DNA from: Puccinellia tenuiflora
Lineage: Eukaryota; Streptophyta; Magnoliopsida; Poales; Poaceae
DNA length: 64,000 bases
Direction of reading: 5' to 3'
Assembly: GCA_012064385.1 (NCBI GenBank)
Contig: QRDG01000131.1
Location: forward strand, 694,459 to 758,458
Shown here: positions 1-10,606 of the stretch, one piece after another
Position numbering within the stretch: position 1 is the first letter of the stretch
How the letters are laid out: every line of letters begins with the position of its first letter
Translations under genes and position numbers: made by a program
Notes under the pieces: model-generated
What the model saw: the letters and a program-made list of their open reading frames with translations, nothing else
The model's database searches: none
What the model was told of the DNA's origin: nothing

Positions 1-329
1 CCAAAGGTGACCTTCAAGGTGATCCTTCCCATTGAGGAGGCTGGTCGTCCCGGCACAATCCCATGAAACTTCACATTGCTGTGGCTGAGTTGTGACTCGG
101 AAAGACACATTCTCTTCAATGTAGAGGCGTAGAGTATGTTGATGCTACTCCCACCGTCCATATGCACCTTTGTCAACTTGTATTTGTCGACTATAGGGCT
201 GACGACAAAAGCGTAGGTGCGTGTTGAAGGAACTCTGTCCAGGTGATCGCTCCGATCCCATGTGATGGGAATGTCGGACCAATCCAAATACTGAGGAACT
301 GCAGGTACCGTAGCATTGAGTTCTCACCA
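1..329 (-). pseudogene. Element E protease (partial)
   Basis: On the minus strand this stretch translates to a retropepsin-like domain with the active-site run VHMDGGSSINILY (plus-strand about 120-180) and further left the HGIVPGRPASSMG segment that follows it in this lineage. The catalytic motif is D-G-G rather than the usual D-S/T-G, as in element A (DGGSSIN). In the family the enzyme cuts the Gag-Pol polyprotein inside the particle. The frame runs on from gag across a stop near 324, so it is broken. The C-terminal end is outside the window. Confidence 0.75.
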
Positions 330-1281
330 AGCCGCCTTTTCCTTGCGAGAGGAATCTGTTGCCAGATTGATGATGAGGCTTTCGGCATGCTTAGGAAATT
401 TACTGCTTTTTCCGTCTTTGGAGGCTGCGTCATCTGACTCTGAAGCAGCGTCCTCCTTCTCTTTGTCATCCTTCCTAGACTTGCGCTTGTTCCTTGACTT
501 GCCGGCTTTGGGATCTTTGGCAATGTCCCGATTGATATGACATTGCTGGAGCGTGTGGGAGCTCGTTCCATCCGGCCTCAGATGATGGACACAGGGGTTG
601 TGGTTGATGTCGTCATACTTAACCGCTGGCGGTCGGGATGATTGGTTGTTTGCCGGCTTCTTGCCCTGCCACTTGGTATTGCTTGAGCCACCCTTACCAA
701 AGGCGGCAGCAACCTCGTGATAGGTCGGCTTGGTCTTCAACTTTCTTTTTCCCGGACTCACGCCTACGGGTTTCACCGTCCTCCTTGTTGTCATCGTCAG
801 CAGCGGCGTACTTGTTTGCACAAGCGAGCAAGCCCCCCAAAGTTTCCGACTCGTCGTTGTAGATCATGAAGCGAAAAGTTGTCCCTTTCCTAAGAGATTG
901 CTTGAAGGCATCGATCGCCTAAGTTTCTGAGACGTCTTCGCAAGCATTTTTGATTTCACTCCATCGTGAGGCGAACTCACGGCTAGACTCGTTCTTTTGC
1001 TGCACACACCGCTGTAAGTCGAAAATTGACTTTGGGCGCTTATATGTGCCCTGGAAGTGTCGAATAAAGACGCGCTTCATGTCACTCCAGGTATGAACTG
1101 TCCTTTCCCGCAAACCTTCGATCCACATACGTGTCGTCCCGGTTAACATCAGGGGCAAAAATCGCACTACGGAGTCGGCGCTGCCATTATATATGTCGCA
1201 GGCACTGACGTAATCTGAGAGCCAGGTCTCAGGAATAGCCGTACCATTGTACTTCTCCACCATCTTTGTTACGTTCGACAA
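324..1281 (-). pseudogene. Element E gag
   Basis: This is the structural polyprotein of element E. The capsid core lies at 1281-919 and includes ETWLSDYV, VVRFLPLMLTG and FIRHFQGTYKRP, the standard gypsy retrotransposon gag pattern. The frame stops after EDVSET (near 919) and similarity resumes to the left. The nucleocapsid end (821-324) has a finger CVHHLRPDGTSSHTLQQC, spacing C-x2-H-x8-H-x4-C, followed by a Lys/Arg/Asp/Ser-rich tail. Family role: it packages element RNA into virus-like particles in the cytoplasm. At least one premature stop and a frame change show it is inactive. Confidence 0.8.
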
Positions 1282-1459
1282 AGTGGGAGGTAGTATTTGC
1301 TCTCTGATTGTTCTACCAAAACACTTGGGGCCGAGGTATTCGGCATCTCTGGCCGACTTCCTCTCCTCGATTAGGCTTCGAACATCATTGGCTGATGGCG
1401 GTTTTCCAACCGACTTTTCTTGCCTTGGTTCTTCCCTATGACGGCTCTGGCTTACCCCA

Positions 1460-1475
1460 CTCGCGTGGGCGCCAA
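1460..1475 (-). other. Element E primer-binding site
   Basis: Directly inside the LTR (minus strand) lies TTGGCGCCCACGCGAG, the tRNA-primer site used to start minus-strand DNA synthesis. The same TTGGCGCC start occurs behind the 5' LTRs of elements A and B, which supports the boundary at 1477. I did not assign the tRNA. Confidence 0.65.
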
Positions 1476-1476
1476 C

Positions 1477-2000
1477 TGTCGTGGTATTGTCGTATCTAGC
1501 CGCGGCAGGGGTGCCATCGAGCTAGGTAGAGAGAGAGGGGTTTAGGAGACGTGGGGTGTTCCGGCGACGGGATGACAAAGGGTTTACCCAGCTTCGGATC
1601 TCGCAACGCTGGCGAAACCCTTCGTGCTGCTATAATTCACTATAAGGCAATATGCGCCGATTACAATGAAAGGTGTCTAGGGCTTCTCAAAGTATCTCTG
1701 CCCTAAGGCGTCCCGTAGGCCGGCTTATAAAGGCATCCGGTCCTAGGGCTTACAGGAGGAAACCTAACCGACTAAGTCACAGAGTTCTACTCTAATCCGG
1801 CTTGGGCTCCTCCTTGTGGGCCAAGTCTTCCTCACTGTGGGCCGGCTTCTGGAACCTTCCCTTAGCCGGATGGGCCTCCTGCATTTCATCGCACTGGGCC
1901 GCTCGGTAAACCGGAATTCAGCTTACCACCACTACGGGCCACCCTGGTACGCTGGCTTTAGTCTCCTTCGTGGAAGTACCTATTCGGCATAACCCCGACA
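1477..2000 (-). repeat. Element E 5' LTR
   Basis: A 524 bp LTR bounded on the plus strand by TGTCGTGG (1477) and CCCCGACA (2000), giving the TG..CA ends expected of an LTR. The primer-binding site abuts the 1477 side, so in element orientation this is the 5' LTR. The partner LTR is outside the window. Confidence 0.75.
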
Positions 2001-2139
2001 CTTAGGCACTCTGTTGGTGGTGCCGGACACTGTCCGTGGACACAAATTTCAGCCCAGCCCCACTTGTCAGCCTCTACCTCTCTCCTTGCCTTTCACTGGT
2101 TCGATCCATCCCAACTCAAGCAGCTAGCTCACCAGCCTC

Positions 2140-2268
2140 GTGTCACTCGTGCGGTTCCCGTCGCAGTTCAAGCTCGTCAAGGAAGGGAGTCTGGAGGGCC
2201 AAGAGAGCGCTGCGCACGTCATCGGGCTGCTCGGCCATGACCCGGAGTGCGTCGAGATGGTGGCACGG
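2140..2268 (+). pseudogene. Fragment of an armadillo-repeat-only (ARO)-like gene
   Basis: A short open stretch translates to FKLVKEGSLEGQESAAH, VIGLLGHDPECVE and MVARLKE. From memory this resembles the N-terminal armadillo region of plant ARO proteins (lineage-wide pattern K.LKEG.LE.QE.AAR.LGLLGRDPESVE). The similarity ends at 2268, where the copia LTR begins. No start, splice sites or rest of the gene is visible. It is either a host-gene relic disrupted by the insertion or a piece carried in by an element. The identification rests on about 40 residues and is moderate at best. Confidence 0.45.
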
Positions 2269-3628
2269 TTGAAAGAGCATTTTCTAAACCCTAATTGGTT
2301 TTGTGTGTTAGATAACAAAACTAGCGATTATCTAATAAGATGCTAACTGATGTAGGATCATAGACATAACTATTAACATATGCATCTGCCACCAAAAAGG
2401 AAAATTTGGGCAAAGATTAATTGTTGCAGGGTTTTCTTGGCCGGCGTCTCCGGTCTGTCAGGGTCGGATTCTCCGCCCCCCAAGATTTTTCCTGCCTTGC
2501 AAAAGTGTGGTGTGGCTCTGGTCTCTCACCGGAGGTTCCCCGGAGTGTCCACGGAGTCTCCGGGAGATCGGAGTCTCCAGCCCCAGGACATCGGAGTCTC
2601 CGCCCTATCTGCATCGAGCCCGTCAAGATGCAAGTGTGGTGCGCCTCTGGACTCCTGTTCGGTGGTACCCCGGAGGGTGCTCGGAGTTTCCGGGGTGGCC
2701 GGAGTCTCCGGCCTCTGGACCACGGAGTCTCCGATCAGGCCATCTCAAGCCCAGGAAGACGTAGGTGTGGGGAGGCTCTGGACTCCTCCCCGGAAGATCC
2801 CCGGAAGGTCCCCGGAGTATCCGGCAGGGCTAGAGTCTCCGACCCACTTACCCCGGAGTCTCCGGCCTAGCCAGTGTGCAACGGCTAGAAATGGGTGAAG
2901 GGTATAAATACCTTTCACCTACCTTGGAAAGGGTAGCTCGACCAGCATTGAATGAACCCTAATTTCTCAGAGCTCAAATCAACTAGATCTCCCAATTCCT
3001 CCACCCAAACTCGTTGATCTTTGGAGGATTGAAGGAGAAGGCCTGGATCTACATCTTCACCAAGCCGTTCTTCATTTCCCCCTCATTCACTTGATGGATT
3101 TCATTTCTAGGGTTTGCTTGTAATCTCTATATTCGTCTTGCTTACTACTTGTTATAATTGTGACAGATTTGTTGATTTGGGGGCCCCCGATTAAGTTGTG
3201 GGTGTGTTCCCCAAGAACGTTGTAAAGGCTCCGGATTCTGCCTTGACTCCGATAGTGGAAGGTGGACCGAGCCTTTGTGGCGAGGTTCATCGGAGAATAG
3301 GGTGAGGCCTTTGTGGTGTTGAGTAGGCCTGTGGTGGCGACCTCACACCCCTCCAACGAGACGTACTCACTTAAGAAGGAGGAACTCGGGAATACATCCT
3401 TGCCTCCATGTGGTTCTATTTTCGGTTATCTCTATCCCTTTGTTTCTTTTACTTGTATCATGATAATTGCCTTGTGTTAGGTGCTAGCTTGTCATATAGG
3501 TAAATTCACCGTAGTTGCATATCCAGAAAATTTACCTTTCGTGTCAAGCCTAAATTGAAAAGGAATTAAAATTTGGTGTAGCACCTATTCAGCCCCCCCC
3601 CCCTCTAGGTGCCCATATGATCCTTTCA
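2269..3628 (+). repeat. Copia LTR (full-length copy)
   Basis: About 1.36 kb starting TTGAAAGAGC and ending CTTTCA, with mirrored terminal sequence (TTGAAAG/CTTTCAA). The last ~418 bp recur at 4329-4758. The middle (about 2450-2880) is crowded with CGGAGTCTCCG palindromes. A possible TATA region precedes GGGTATAAATACC near 2900, placing a transcription start about 700 bp before the LTR end. The left boundary is inferred from the terminal motif only. Confidence 0.65.
2450..2880. repeat. Palindromic CGGAGTCTCCG-rich block in the copia LTR
   Basis: GGAGTCTCCGG and near copies occur many times at irregular spacing over about 430 bp. Each is a near-perfect palindrome around AGTCT/AGACT. The same motif type recurs in the integrase-RT linker near 8750-8840. 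It looks like a locally amplified motif rather than a regular tandem repeat. Confidence 0.7.
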
Positions 3629-4328
3629 ATGGCTGCAACTCGGGCTGGAGGACGCCGGCTTCCGGATGTAGATGCGGCCTGCTCGAGCAGTTCTCGCGCT
3701 TCCCGTGCATCTGGAGGCGCGGAATCCCACAGGAGGAGACCGGAGGACCACGGACAGAGCACGGCGCAGGCAAGGCCAAGGCCAGAGGGCGCCCACACTG
3801 TGGTGCTCGGCGACAACGGCCCGCGGCGCGGTGGCGCTAGACGGCTCAACCAAGCACTCCAACAGCTGGATCAATTGGGTACAGAAATGAGCTAGCTCAA
3901 GCAAGTACACAAACAAATGGATCAATTGGATAGAGAGGTGAGCTAGATCAAGCAAGCACGCAAGCATGTGGATCAATTAGATAGAGAGGTGAGCTAGCTC
4001 AAGCAAGCACACAAACAGCTGTATCAATTGGATAGAGTGGTGAGCTAGCTCAAGCAAGCACACAAACAGCTGGACCAATTCGATAGAGAGGTGACTAGCT
4101 CAAGCAAGAACGCAAGCATGTGGATCAATTAGATAGAGAAAGGTGAGCTAGCTCAAGCAAGCACGCAAGCAGCTGGATCAATTAAATAGAGAGCTGAGCT
4201 AGCTCCATGAAGAGCTCCAGCTCCTAGACACGGCGAGGTGGAGGAGGAGGAGTCCTCGAGGCCATCGATGTGCTCGCGGAGGCAGGCAGTGCGAGCGCGG
4301 CGGAGGCCATGGGAAGCTTCACGGCGCC
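3629..4328 (+). other. Filler between two copia LTR ends
   Basis: About 700 bp of GC-rich sequence, unrelated to the LTR, separates the two LTR 3' ends. Its first part (3629-3880) reads open on the plus strand as a Ser/Arg/Ala-rich peptide ending QALQQLDQLGTEMS and then passes into the 51-bp minisatellite. It could be a captured gene piece or part of another element. I do not recognise it. Confidence 0.5.
3888..4196 (+). repeat. Minisatellite, about six 51-bp units
   Basis: Units start GAGCTAGCTCAAGCAAGCAC at about 3888, 3940, 3991, 4042, 4093 and 4145, with a partial unit before and after. The period is 51 bp (one unit 52), i.e. 17 codons. In one plus frame the units read as a heptad-like LKQ.HKQ.DQLDRE pattern, each closed by a TAG within GAGCTAGCT. 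Confidence 0.85.
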
Positions 4329-4758
4329 ATGGGATGCCCAAAGAACATTGTAAAGGCTCCGGATTCTGCCTTGAAGGACTCTGATATTGGAAGGTGGACC
4401 GAGCCTTTGTGGCGAGGTTCATCTGAGAATAGGGTGAGGCCTTTGTGGCATTGAGTAGGCCTGTGGTGGAGAGCTCACACCCCTCCAACGAGATGTATTC
4501 CCTTAACAAGGAGGAACACGGGAATCCATCCTTGCCTCTGCGTTTTTCTAGTTTCGGTTATCTCTATCCCTTAGTTGCTTTTACTTGTATCATGATAATT
4601 GCCTTGTGTTAGGTGCTAGCTTGTCATATAGGTAAATTCACCGTAGTTGCATATCTAGAAAATTTACCTTTCGTGTCAAGCCTAAATTGAAAAAAATTAA
4701 AATTTGGTGTAGCACCTATTCTCCCCCCCCCCCTCTAGGTGCCCATACGATCCTTTCA
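4329..4758 (+). repeat. Copia LTR, 3'-half copy adjoining the primer-binding site
   Basis: This stretch repeats about 3211-3628 with scattered differences and a few small indels, ending with the same CTTTCA. The primer-binding site follows two bases later, so this is the LTR end actually joined to the internal region. The first two thirds of the LTR are missing here. Confidence 0.8.
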
Positions 4759-4760
4759 AT

Positions 4761-4772
4761 TGGTATCAGAGC
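4761..4772 (+). other. Copia primer-binding site (initiator tRNA-Met type)
   Basis: TGGTATCAGAGC starts two bases after the LTR end. It is the complement of the 3' end of plant initiator methionine tRNA, the usual primer of Ty1/copia elements. Confidence 0.9.
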
Positions 4773-4809
4773 CTTGGCTCATTAATTAGGCTTCACGGCC
4801 TAAGAGAGT

Positions 4810-6048
4810 ATGGCACCCGAGAGTGGAGATCCGGAGGTCACTACTAGCGGAGTCTCCATGGATCAATTCAAGAAATTGGAAGCATCCATGGGTGCTCAAA
4901 TGGAAGAGTTGCATGCAATGATGGCACAACTCTTGAATGCTAATAAATCCCCCGCATCTCCCTCCCTTGAGGTTAACGCTTCCGCCACTTAAGTTGAGGA
5001 GGGTGAAGGAACTAAAGAATCCCCTCCTAAAATTGATGGAGGGAAGGCGGAGCACCATGCGGTTCCGTTTGTGTACTTCGTCGACCCACCTATCCCGCAT
5101 CCTCATATAAACAATAGGGGTGATCCACCTAGGCTTAATCCATCTTGTTTTTCTAATTGGCAATTTCTTATGAGATCTCATGTCAAGAGTGCTTCGATCG
5201 AGCTATGGAGAATCATTGAGGTTGGATTCAAGGCCGTCGACTCAAACAACATGACAAGAAGAGAGATTGTGGATTTACAACTCAATGACTTGGCCCTCAA
5301 CATGATTCAAACCGCCGTGGGGGAAAAGGACATGGCTCACATCGAACTTGCCACCACCGCCAAAGAAGCTTGGGAGACTCTCTCCGAAGAGTTTGTTGGC
5401 AATGAGAGTATGAATAGGAATAGATTTGAAGACTTGAACAACCAAGCCGAGGGATTTTTCATGGTAGAAGGTGAAGACCATGAAGACATGTTATGAAGAC
5501 TCAAGACCATTGCCACTCAATTTAGAGCTCTTGGAGCCACCTATGTGGATGATGCTTGGATCAAGAGGAAGTATGTGAGTGCCCTCATGCCTTTCGAGCC
5601 CACTGACTTGAAGAGTCTCCAAGGAAGGCACAACTATCACCTCATGTCTTCCAATGAAGTTATGCAATAGATGGCGGCATTCAAGGTGGCCACCAAGAAC
5701 GCCGAAGACGCTCGTGCCCAGGCCATTGGAATGCACAAAGGAACTTCGCTTGCTTTGAAGGCCAAGGTTGCGGTGCAAGACGAAGATGACGAGACTCAAG
5801 AAGATGTGTCACATTGGCATCCCAAAGATCTTGAAGACACTCTCAAGGACTATTTGGTCCTCACATCTAGAGCCTTTTGGAAGAGTCCGTCCAAGGCAAA
5901 GGAGCTTGTTAACAAGTCAAGTGGAAAGAAGGAGGGTGACCCAAGGGTTCGTTCTTGCTACAATTGTCAATACCTATATCACTTTGTGCATGAGTGTCCG
6001 TTTGAGAATCGTGAACATCATGGAGGGAAGCTTGTTCGCAAGGACTAG
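4810..6048 (+). pseudogene. Copia gag, interrupted by stops
   Basis: The frame begins MAPESGDPEVTTSGVS at 4810 and continues in one frame through three premature stops (TAA at 4990, TGA at 5494, TAG at 5668) to a terminal TAG at 6046. Segments include NWQFLMRSHVKSASIELWRI and AKEAWETLSEEFVG, the conserved copia gag (UBN2-type) core, and a CCHC zinc knuckle CYNCQYLYHFVHEC (C-x2-C-x4-H-x4-C) near 5957-5998. Family role: capsid and RNA packaging. Three stops in one frame, without frameshifts, suggest decay by point mutation. Confidence 0.85.
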
Positions 6049-6113
6049 TCAAAGATCACTCACAAGAAACCATTTTTCAAGAAGAATGCCAACAACAAGA
6101 AGCCCCAAGAATT

Positions 6114-7253
6114 GTGTTGCTTGCTCAAGAAGAGTACTCATCCGGGGAAGAAGAAGAAACCACAAGTGAAGTGTCCGCCATTGCCATAGCATCTTCATCA
6201 TCTCCTTCCCTCTTTGAATCCCCCAATGAAAATGTCTCCAACCCCTCCGCAAGATGTCTCATGGCTAATGCCACCGAGGTATCATCCTCTCCATCTCCTA
6301 AGACTATGAATGATATGAATGATGCTACTAGTCTTAGAGTTAAAGAGGAAATTGTTTCCTTCGATCGTTTTATAACTAACTTGCAAGGTGAAACAAAGAA
6401 GCATTTTGAAGCTCTCATGAGCCAATATGGTGAGGCTCAAGAGATGCTTGAGGTCAAGGGTAAGATTGAAAGAGAGGATGCTATGGAAATTGCATCCTTG
6501 AAAGATAATCTTGAAGAAGAGCATGAGCTTAGGGTTTCTCTTAAGGAACAATTAGAATCTACAGAAGAGTCAAATGATTTAATTGTTGCTAAGCTCGTTA
6601 AAGAACATGACCATGCAATTGCTAAATACAAAACATGTAAGAAAGAAAAGGTCGAGCTTGGTGTTGGTCATTCTAGACTAACCGAGGAGCTAGAGAAACT
6701 TTTCAAGGCTCACAAGGCTTTGGAGAGTGAACACTCTAGCCTCACCAATTTGTATGAACAACTTCAAGCTCAACTGTCTAAAACTGATATGCCTAGTTCC
6801 TCCACTCCTACTACTTGTGATCATGCAAATATTATTGAGGAAAATGCTAGGTTGAAGATCAATCTTGCTAAAGCCATCTCCCTAGGCAAGAAACCCATTG
6901 TTACTTCACAAAAGGGGAGAAGTGGTGTTGGCTTTGTTGAGAAGGAAAAGAAGAAAGAGAGCTTCATGAAGGATGCTAGGGCTCCTCAAGCAAAGAAGCT
7001 CCCTCAAGCAAAGAATCTCAACATTACTAGTGGTGGTGCCACAAGGGGCAAAACCACTAGTGATGACATTGCGGGAAAAACTAACCCCCACTATATTTAT
7101 ATGTTGATTATTATGGGGATATCTATGCTAAATTTGTTGGTCCTAGAAATGTTCCTATTGCTCGCTCTATTTGGGTTCCCAAGACCCTTGTTGCTAACAA
7201 AAGAGGACCCATTGCAAAATGGGGACCTAAATCAAAGCAATGATTTCTTGTAG
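6114..7253 (+). pseudogene. Copia gag C-terminal coiled-coil extension
   Basis: A 379-codon open stretch lies in a different frame from gag (a frameshift near 6110). It is rich in Glu, Lys, Leu and Ser with heptad-like runs such as ASLKDNLEEEHELRVSLKEQ and HSRLTEELEKLFKAH, predicting a long coiled coil at about residues 95-230. The tail is basic. Such long coiled-coil extensions between zinc knuckle and protease are typical of SIRE-type elements. Its last ~60 codons run over what should be the protease entry, suggesting another frame change near 7080. Confidence 0.7.
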
Positions 7254-7261
7254 GACTATGC

Positions 7262-7412
7262 TTCCGGTGGGTCAAAATGCTTGCTTTATAGTGGATGCAC
7301 AAGTCATATGACCGGAAGCAAGGAGATAATGACGGAGATGTGACCAAATCTAAATCATGCAACTGTCATTTATGGAGATCGATCAAAATCCAGGGTATCG
7401 GGTTTTGGCAAG
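7262..7412 (+). pseudogene. Copia protease remnant
   Basis: The motif LLYSGCTSHMTGSKE (about 7282-7326) is the copia protease active site, normally DSGCTxHMTG. The catalytic Asp is replaced by Tyr (GAT to TAT), so this protease cannot work. Sequence continues towards the integrase region with a nearby in-frame TGA. Confidence 0.75.
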
Positions 7413-8270
7413 GTGGTAGTCGCTAGGGATATCACCCTAGTAAATGTCATGCTTGTTAAAACCCTTGGTTATAATTTACTTTCTGTTCGAGCACTTACTA
7501 AGATGGGTTTTGTCGTCTTTATTGATATTGATATTGTGGTACTCTTGTGGAGCAAGACTCTAAATGTCGCTTTCGTTGGGCATGTCGAAAATGATTTGTT
7601 TGTGGTTGACTTATCGAGGAAATCCACTTCAAATTTGATGTGCCTTTTCGGAAAGGCCGACGTGGGTTGGTTGTGGCATCGCCGCTTGGCCCATGTCAAC
7701 ATGAGAACTTTGCAAATTCTTCACAAGGGTGGCCACATTCTCGGACTAAAAGAAAATCTCACTTTTGCCAAAGATCGTGTTTGTAGGGCATCTGTTGAAG
7801 GAAAGATGCATGATTCTACCCATCCTAGCAAGACTATTATTTCATCCAAGAGGATCTTGGAGCTCCTCCATGTGGATCTTTTTGGTGCCGTTCCCTAAGC
7901 TAGTCTTGGTGGGAAGAAGTATTACTTGGTGATTGTTGATGACTATTCAAGATTCACTTGGGTTTATTTCTTCAAGTCGAAGAGTGAGACCCAACAAACC
8001 TTCATCGACTTCTCTATTGAAATGCAACGTCGACACAATGTCCCCATATTGGCAATTAGGAGTGACAATGGCTCCGAGTTCAAGAACTACACCCTCAATG
8101 AATTTCTTAGTGAAGAGGGTATTCGTCATCAATATTCCGCAACTTATACCCCTCAACAAAATGGTGTAGCTGAGAGGATGAACCAGACTCTTATGGATAT
8201 GGCAAGGTCCATGTTAGCGGAGATTAAGTCTCCGTTGAGTATTTGGGCGGAGGCTATATCCACGGCATGA
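7413..8270 (+). pseudogene. Copia integrase
   Basis: Part 1 (7413-7898) holds the GAG-pre-integrase zinc domain, WHRRLAHVNMRTL with the two His. The first Cys is kept (DRVCRAS) but the second is Ser, which spoils the HHCC site. A TAA follows. Part 2 (7926-8270) has the catalytic core: Asp in VIVDDYSRFTW, Asp in RSDNGSEFKN, and Glu in NGVAERMNQTL, i.e. the D,D(35)E triad is intact. The frame ends at a TGA after AISTA. In the family it inserts element DNA into the genome. Confidence 0.85.
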
Positions 8271-8379
8271 GATCCTCACCGGCAACAAGCCTAACATCTC
8301 CTACTTCCGTTTTTCGGCTGTAAGTGTTTCTATTTGATCAAAGGTTGTCGCTTAACTAATTTGAATCCAAATCACTAGA

Positions 8380-9117
8380 GGGTATCTTTGTTGGTTACGG
8401 TGCAGAATCCCACACTTATAGAATCTATGACAAAGCCTCACGGCGTATCATAGAATCTTGTAGTGTGGTGTTCGAAGAAAATGACGGCTCCCAAGTGGCG
8501 CAATTTCATGTTTCCGATGTAGATGATGAAATTCCTCAAGAAGTCATAAGAAGATTGGGTGTGGGATTTTTCCACCCCATTGAGGAACCCCTTTTGGTGG
8601 ATCGAGAAGGACAATGCTCTACTTAAGTGGAGCCCTCATCTTAATCGGAATTACATGCAACTGCTGCTGAAGCCAATGATGCACCTAACCAAGGACAATC
8701 ACAAGACCCTCAACAATCTGATCAGAACCAAGTCGCCAGACCAGAGACTCGGTCATCCTGGCCGGAGATTCCGGTGGGCCGCGATTCCGGTGGGCCGGAG
8801 ATTTCGGTTCCCCAGGCCGGAGACTCCGGTCTACATCAAGCTGAAGGCAGCACGGGTCAAGATCTTGGTTCATCTTTCTCTTCCAGTAATGATGCTATGC
8901 ATTTTGAGGATCAAGGTCAACACTCAGGTCAAGACGAGGACTCAAATGATCAAGATGATCAAGAGATTCTTCCAAGGTCAAATGAAGAGATCGAAACCCG
9001 TCGAAAAGCTAGAGTTGCGAGAACCATGGAATTTGTGAACATACTCTTGAGAAGGTGATTGGTGATTTGAGAGGCAAGGTGTCCACCCGGAGGCAATTGA
9101 CAAACTTTAGTGATCAT
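8380..9117 (+). pseudogene. Copia integrase C-terminus and integrase-RT linker
   Basis: After a damaged patch (8270-8380) the frame FVGYGAESHTYRIYDKASR (about 8391) gives the end of the integrase region. The acidic, Gly/Asp/Ser-rich linker follows, in which GDSG repeats are encoded by CCGGAGA.TCCGG-type palindromes (about 8750-8840). The last recognisable part is STRRQLTNFSDH (about 9082-9117), the segment just before RT. Element D starts at 9118, so RT and RNase H are lost or displaced. Confidence 0.7.
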
Positions 9118-10592
9118 TGATGTCTACTACACGCTTCTATTCTTGTAGACTTGTTTGGCCTCCAAGCGCAGGGGTTTGTAGGACAGCGGCAATTTTCCCT
9201 TAAGTGAGTAACCCAAGCTTATCGAACTCAGGGAGGTAGAGGTCAAAGATATCCCTCTCAAGCAACCCTGCAATTAAGATACAATAAGTCTCTTGTGTCC
9301 CCAACACACCTAATACAATTGTCAGTTGAATAGGTGCACTAGTTCGGCGAAGAGATGGTAAAATGCAAGTGATATGGATGGTAAAAGGTGATTTTGTAAT
9401 TCTGTAATAAAAATGGCAGCAAGCAAACACGTGACAAAAGTGACTAAAAACGGTGTATCAATGCTTGTAAACAAGGCCTAGGCTTCATACTTTCACTAGT
9501 GACTACTCTCAACATCATTAACATAATTAAACACATGATAGTTCCCACAAAAACACATGCATGGTAGACGTTACTCGGAGATCATTCCTTTGTGGATCAA
9601 ATAGGATGAGAATTGCGTAGGGCTACGAGAAGCACACCTTAAAGTTCGTATTCCACATCTATGGACACTTCATGCTATCACTATCCGCACTAACAAACAC
9701 CACAACCTATTTCTTGAATAGTCTCTTTCTTCAATAACACAAGCATCAAGAAACCTCATGATCTATTCAATCCAACAATAATAAAGAATAACTCATGATG
9801 AAGATCCCTCTAATCTTGATGCATAGAGTCACACATGGCACCCACACTATCACCGAGGTACTGTGATCACAACGGTGACTCCCAAATTATACTAGATAAC
9901 ACCACTTGAGCAACATCATCCATTACACATAGGGAAACATCATGTATTCAACTATACTAACAAAGCTCATGATCACAATGAAGATCACATCATGGGAGAG
10001 AAAGATAACCACATAGCTACTTGCATAAGCCTCAGCCCCGGTGAGGGACAACTCTCTCCTCATCGCGGGAAGCAGCGGCGTTGATGGAGATGGCCCCGGC
10101 GGTCGATCCCTGTCCCGGCAGGGTGCCGGAACAGGACCTTCTAACCACTCCCGAAACTTGTCGGTGATGGCGCGGAGCTCTGTATCTATTTGGGAAAATC
10201 CTTCGGGGGTTAGAGTTTTTTCGTCGGGGATGATTTTATAGGCATCAGAGGCGGCCGAGGGGGTGCCCAGGGGGCAGGGCGGGCCCCACCCGCAGGTCCA
10301 GGGGGCCGCGGCAGGCACCCGCCTGGCACTGGGTGGCCCCCCAGGTCGCCCTTCGGCTCCGGTCTTCGTCTTGGCGTAAAAAATCCCGTAAATTTTGTCC
10401 AATTCCGAGAATATTTCCAGAAGTAACTTTCTGCAACAAAAACAGCAAAAACAGGGAACTGGCACTGGGCATCTTGTCAATAGGTTAGTCCACAAAATGC
10501 ATAAAAATGATGTATATGATAATAAAACATGTGACAACATCACAAAATAGCATGGATCAATCAAAAATTATAGATACGTTTGACACGTATCA
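9118..10592 (-). repeat. Element D 3' LTR
   Basis: A 1475 bp LTR with TGAT..ATCA ends. A minus-strand TATA box, CCTATAAAATC, lies at about 10227-10240. The long minus-strand open stretch inside it (10564-9923) has no recognisable protein and is rejected as coding. Confidence 0.7.
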
Positions 10593-10606
10593 GCATCCCC
10601 AAGCTT
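10593..10606 (-). other. Element D polypurine tract
   Basis: The minus strand reads AAGCTTGGGGATGC immediately upstream of the LTR start, matching the position and purine bias of a plus-strand primer. It fixes the element's orientation. Confidence 0.7.

Larger units (their letters stand above)
1..2000 (-). mobile_element. Element E: 5' part of a Tat-lineage Ty3/gypsy retrotransposon
   Basis: A minus-strand LTR retrotransposon enters the window at its 5' end. Reading leftwards it shows an LTR (2000 to 1477), a primer-binding site, gag and the start of a protease, which runs off the left edge. The gag core, the CxxH...HxxxxC finger and the DGGSSIN protease motif are those of the Tat lineage, also seen in elements A and B of this window. 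Stop codons interrupt gag, so this copy is dead. The 3' half, including reverse transcriptase, lies outside the window, so the target-site duplication cannot be checked. Confidence 0.85.
2269..9117 (+). mobile_element. Ty1/copia element (SIRE/Maximus-like), 3' part missing
   Basis: Order: LTR (2269-3628), filler with a minisatellite (3629-4328), a second 3'-half LTR (4329-4758), primer-binding site (4761), gag, a coiled-coil extension, protease, integrase and the integrase-RT linker. It ends at 9117 where LTR element D begins. Integrase before RT, the primer site for initiator tRNA-Met and the long coiled-coil gag extension place it in Ty1/copia, probably SIRE/Maximus (family-level inference). 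Several stops and frameshifts make it non-functional, and RT/RNase H are absent from this window. Confidence 0.85.
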
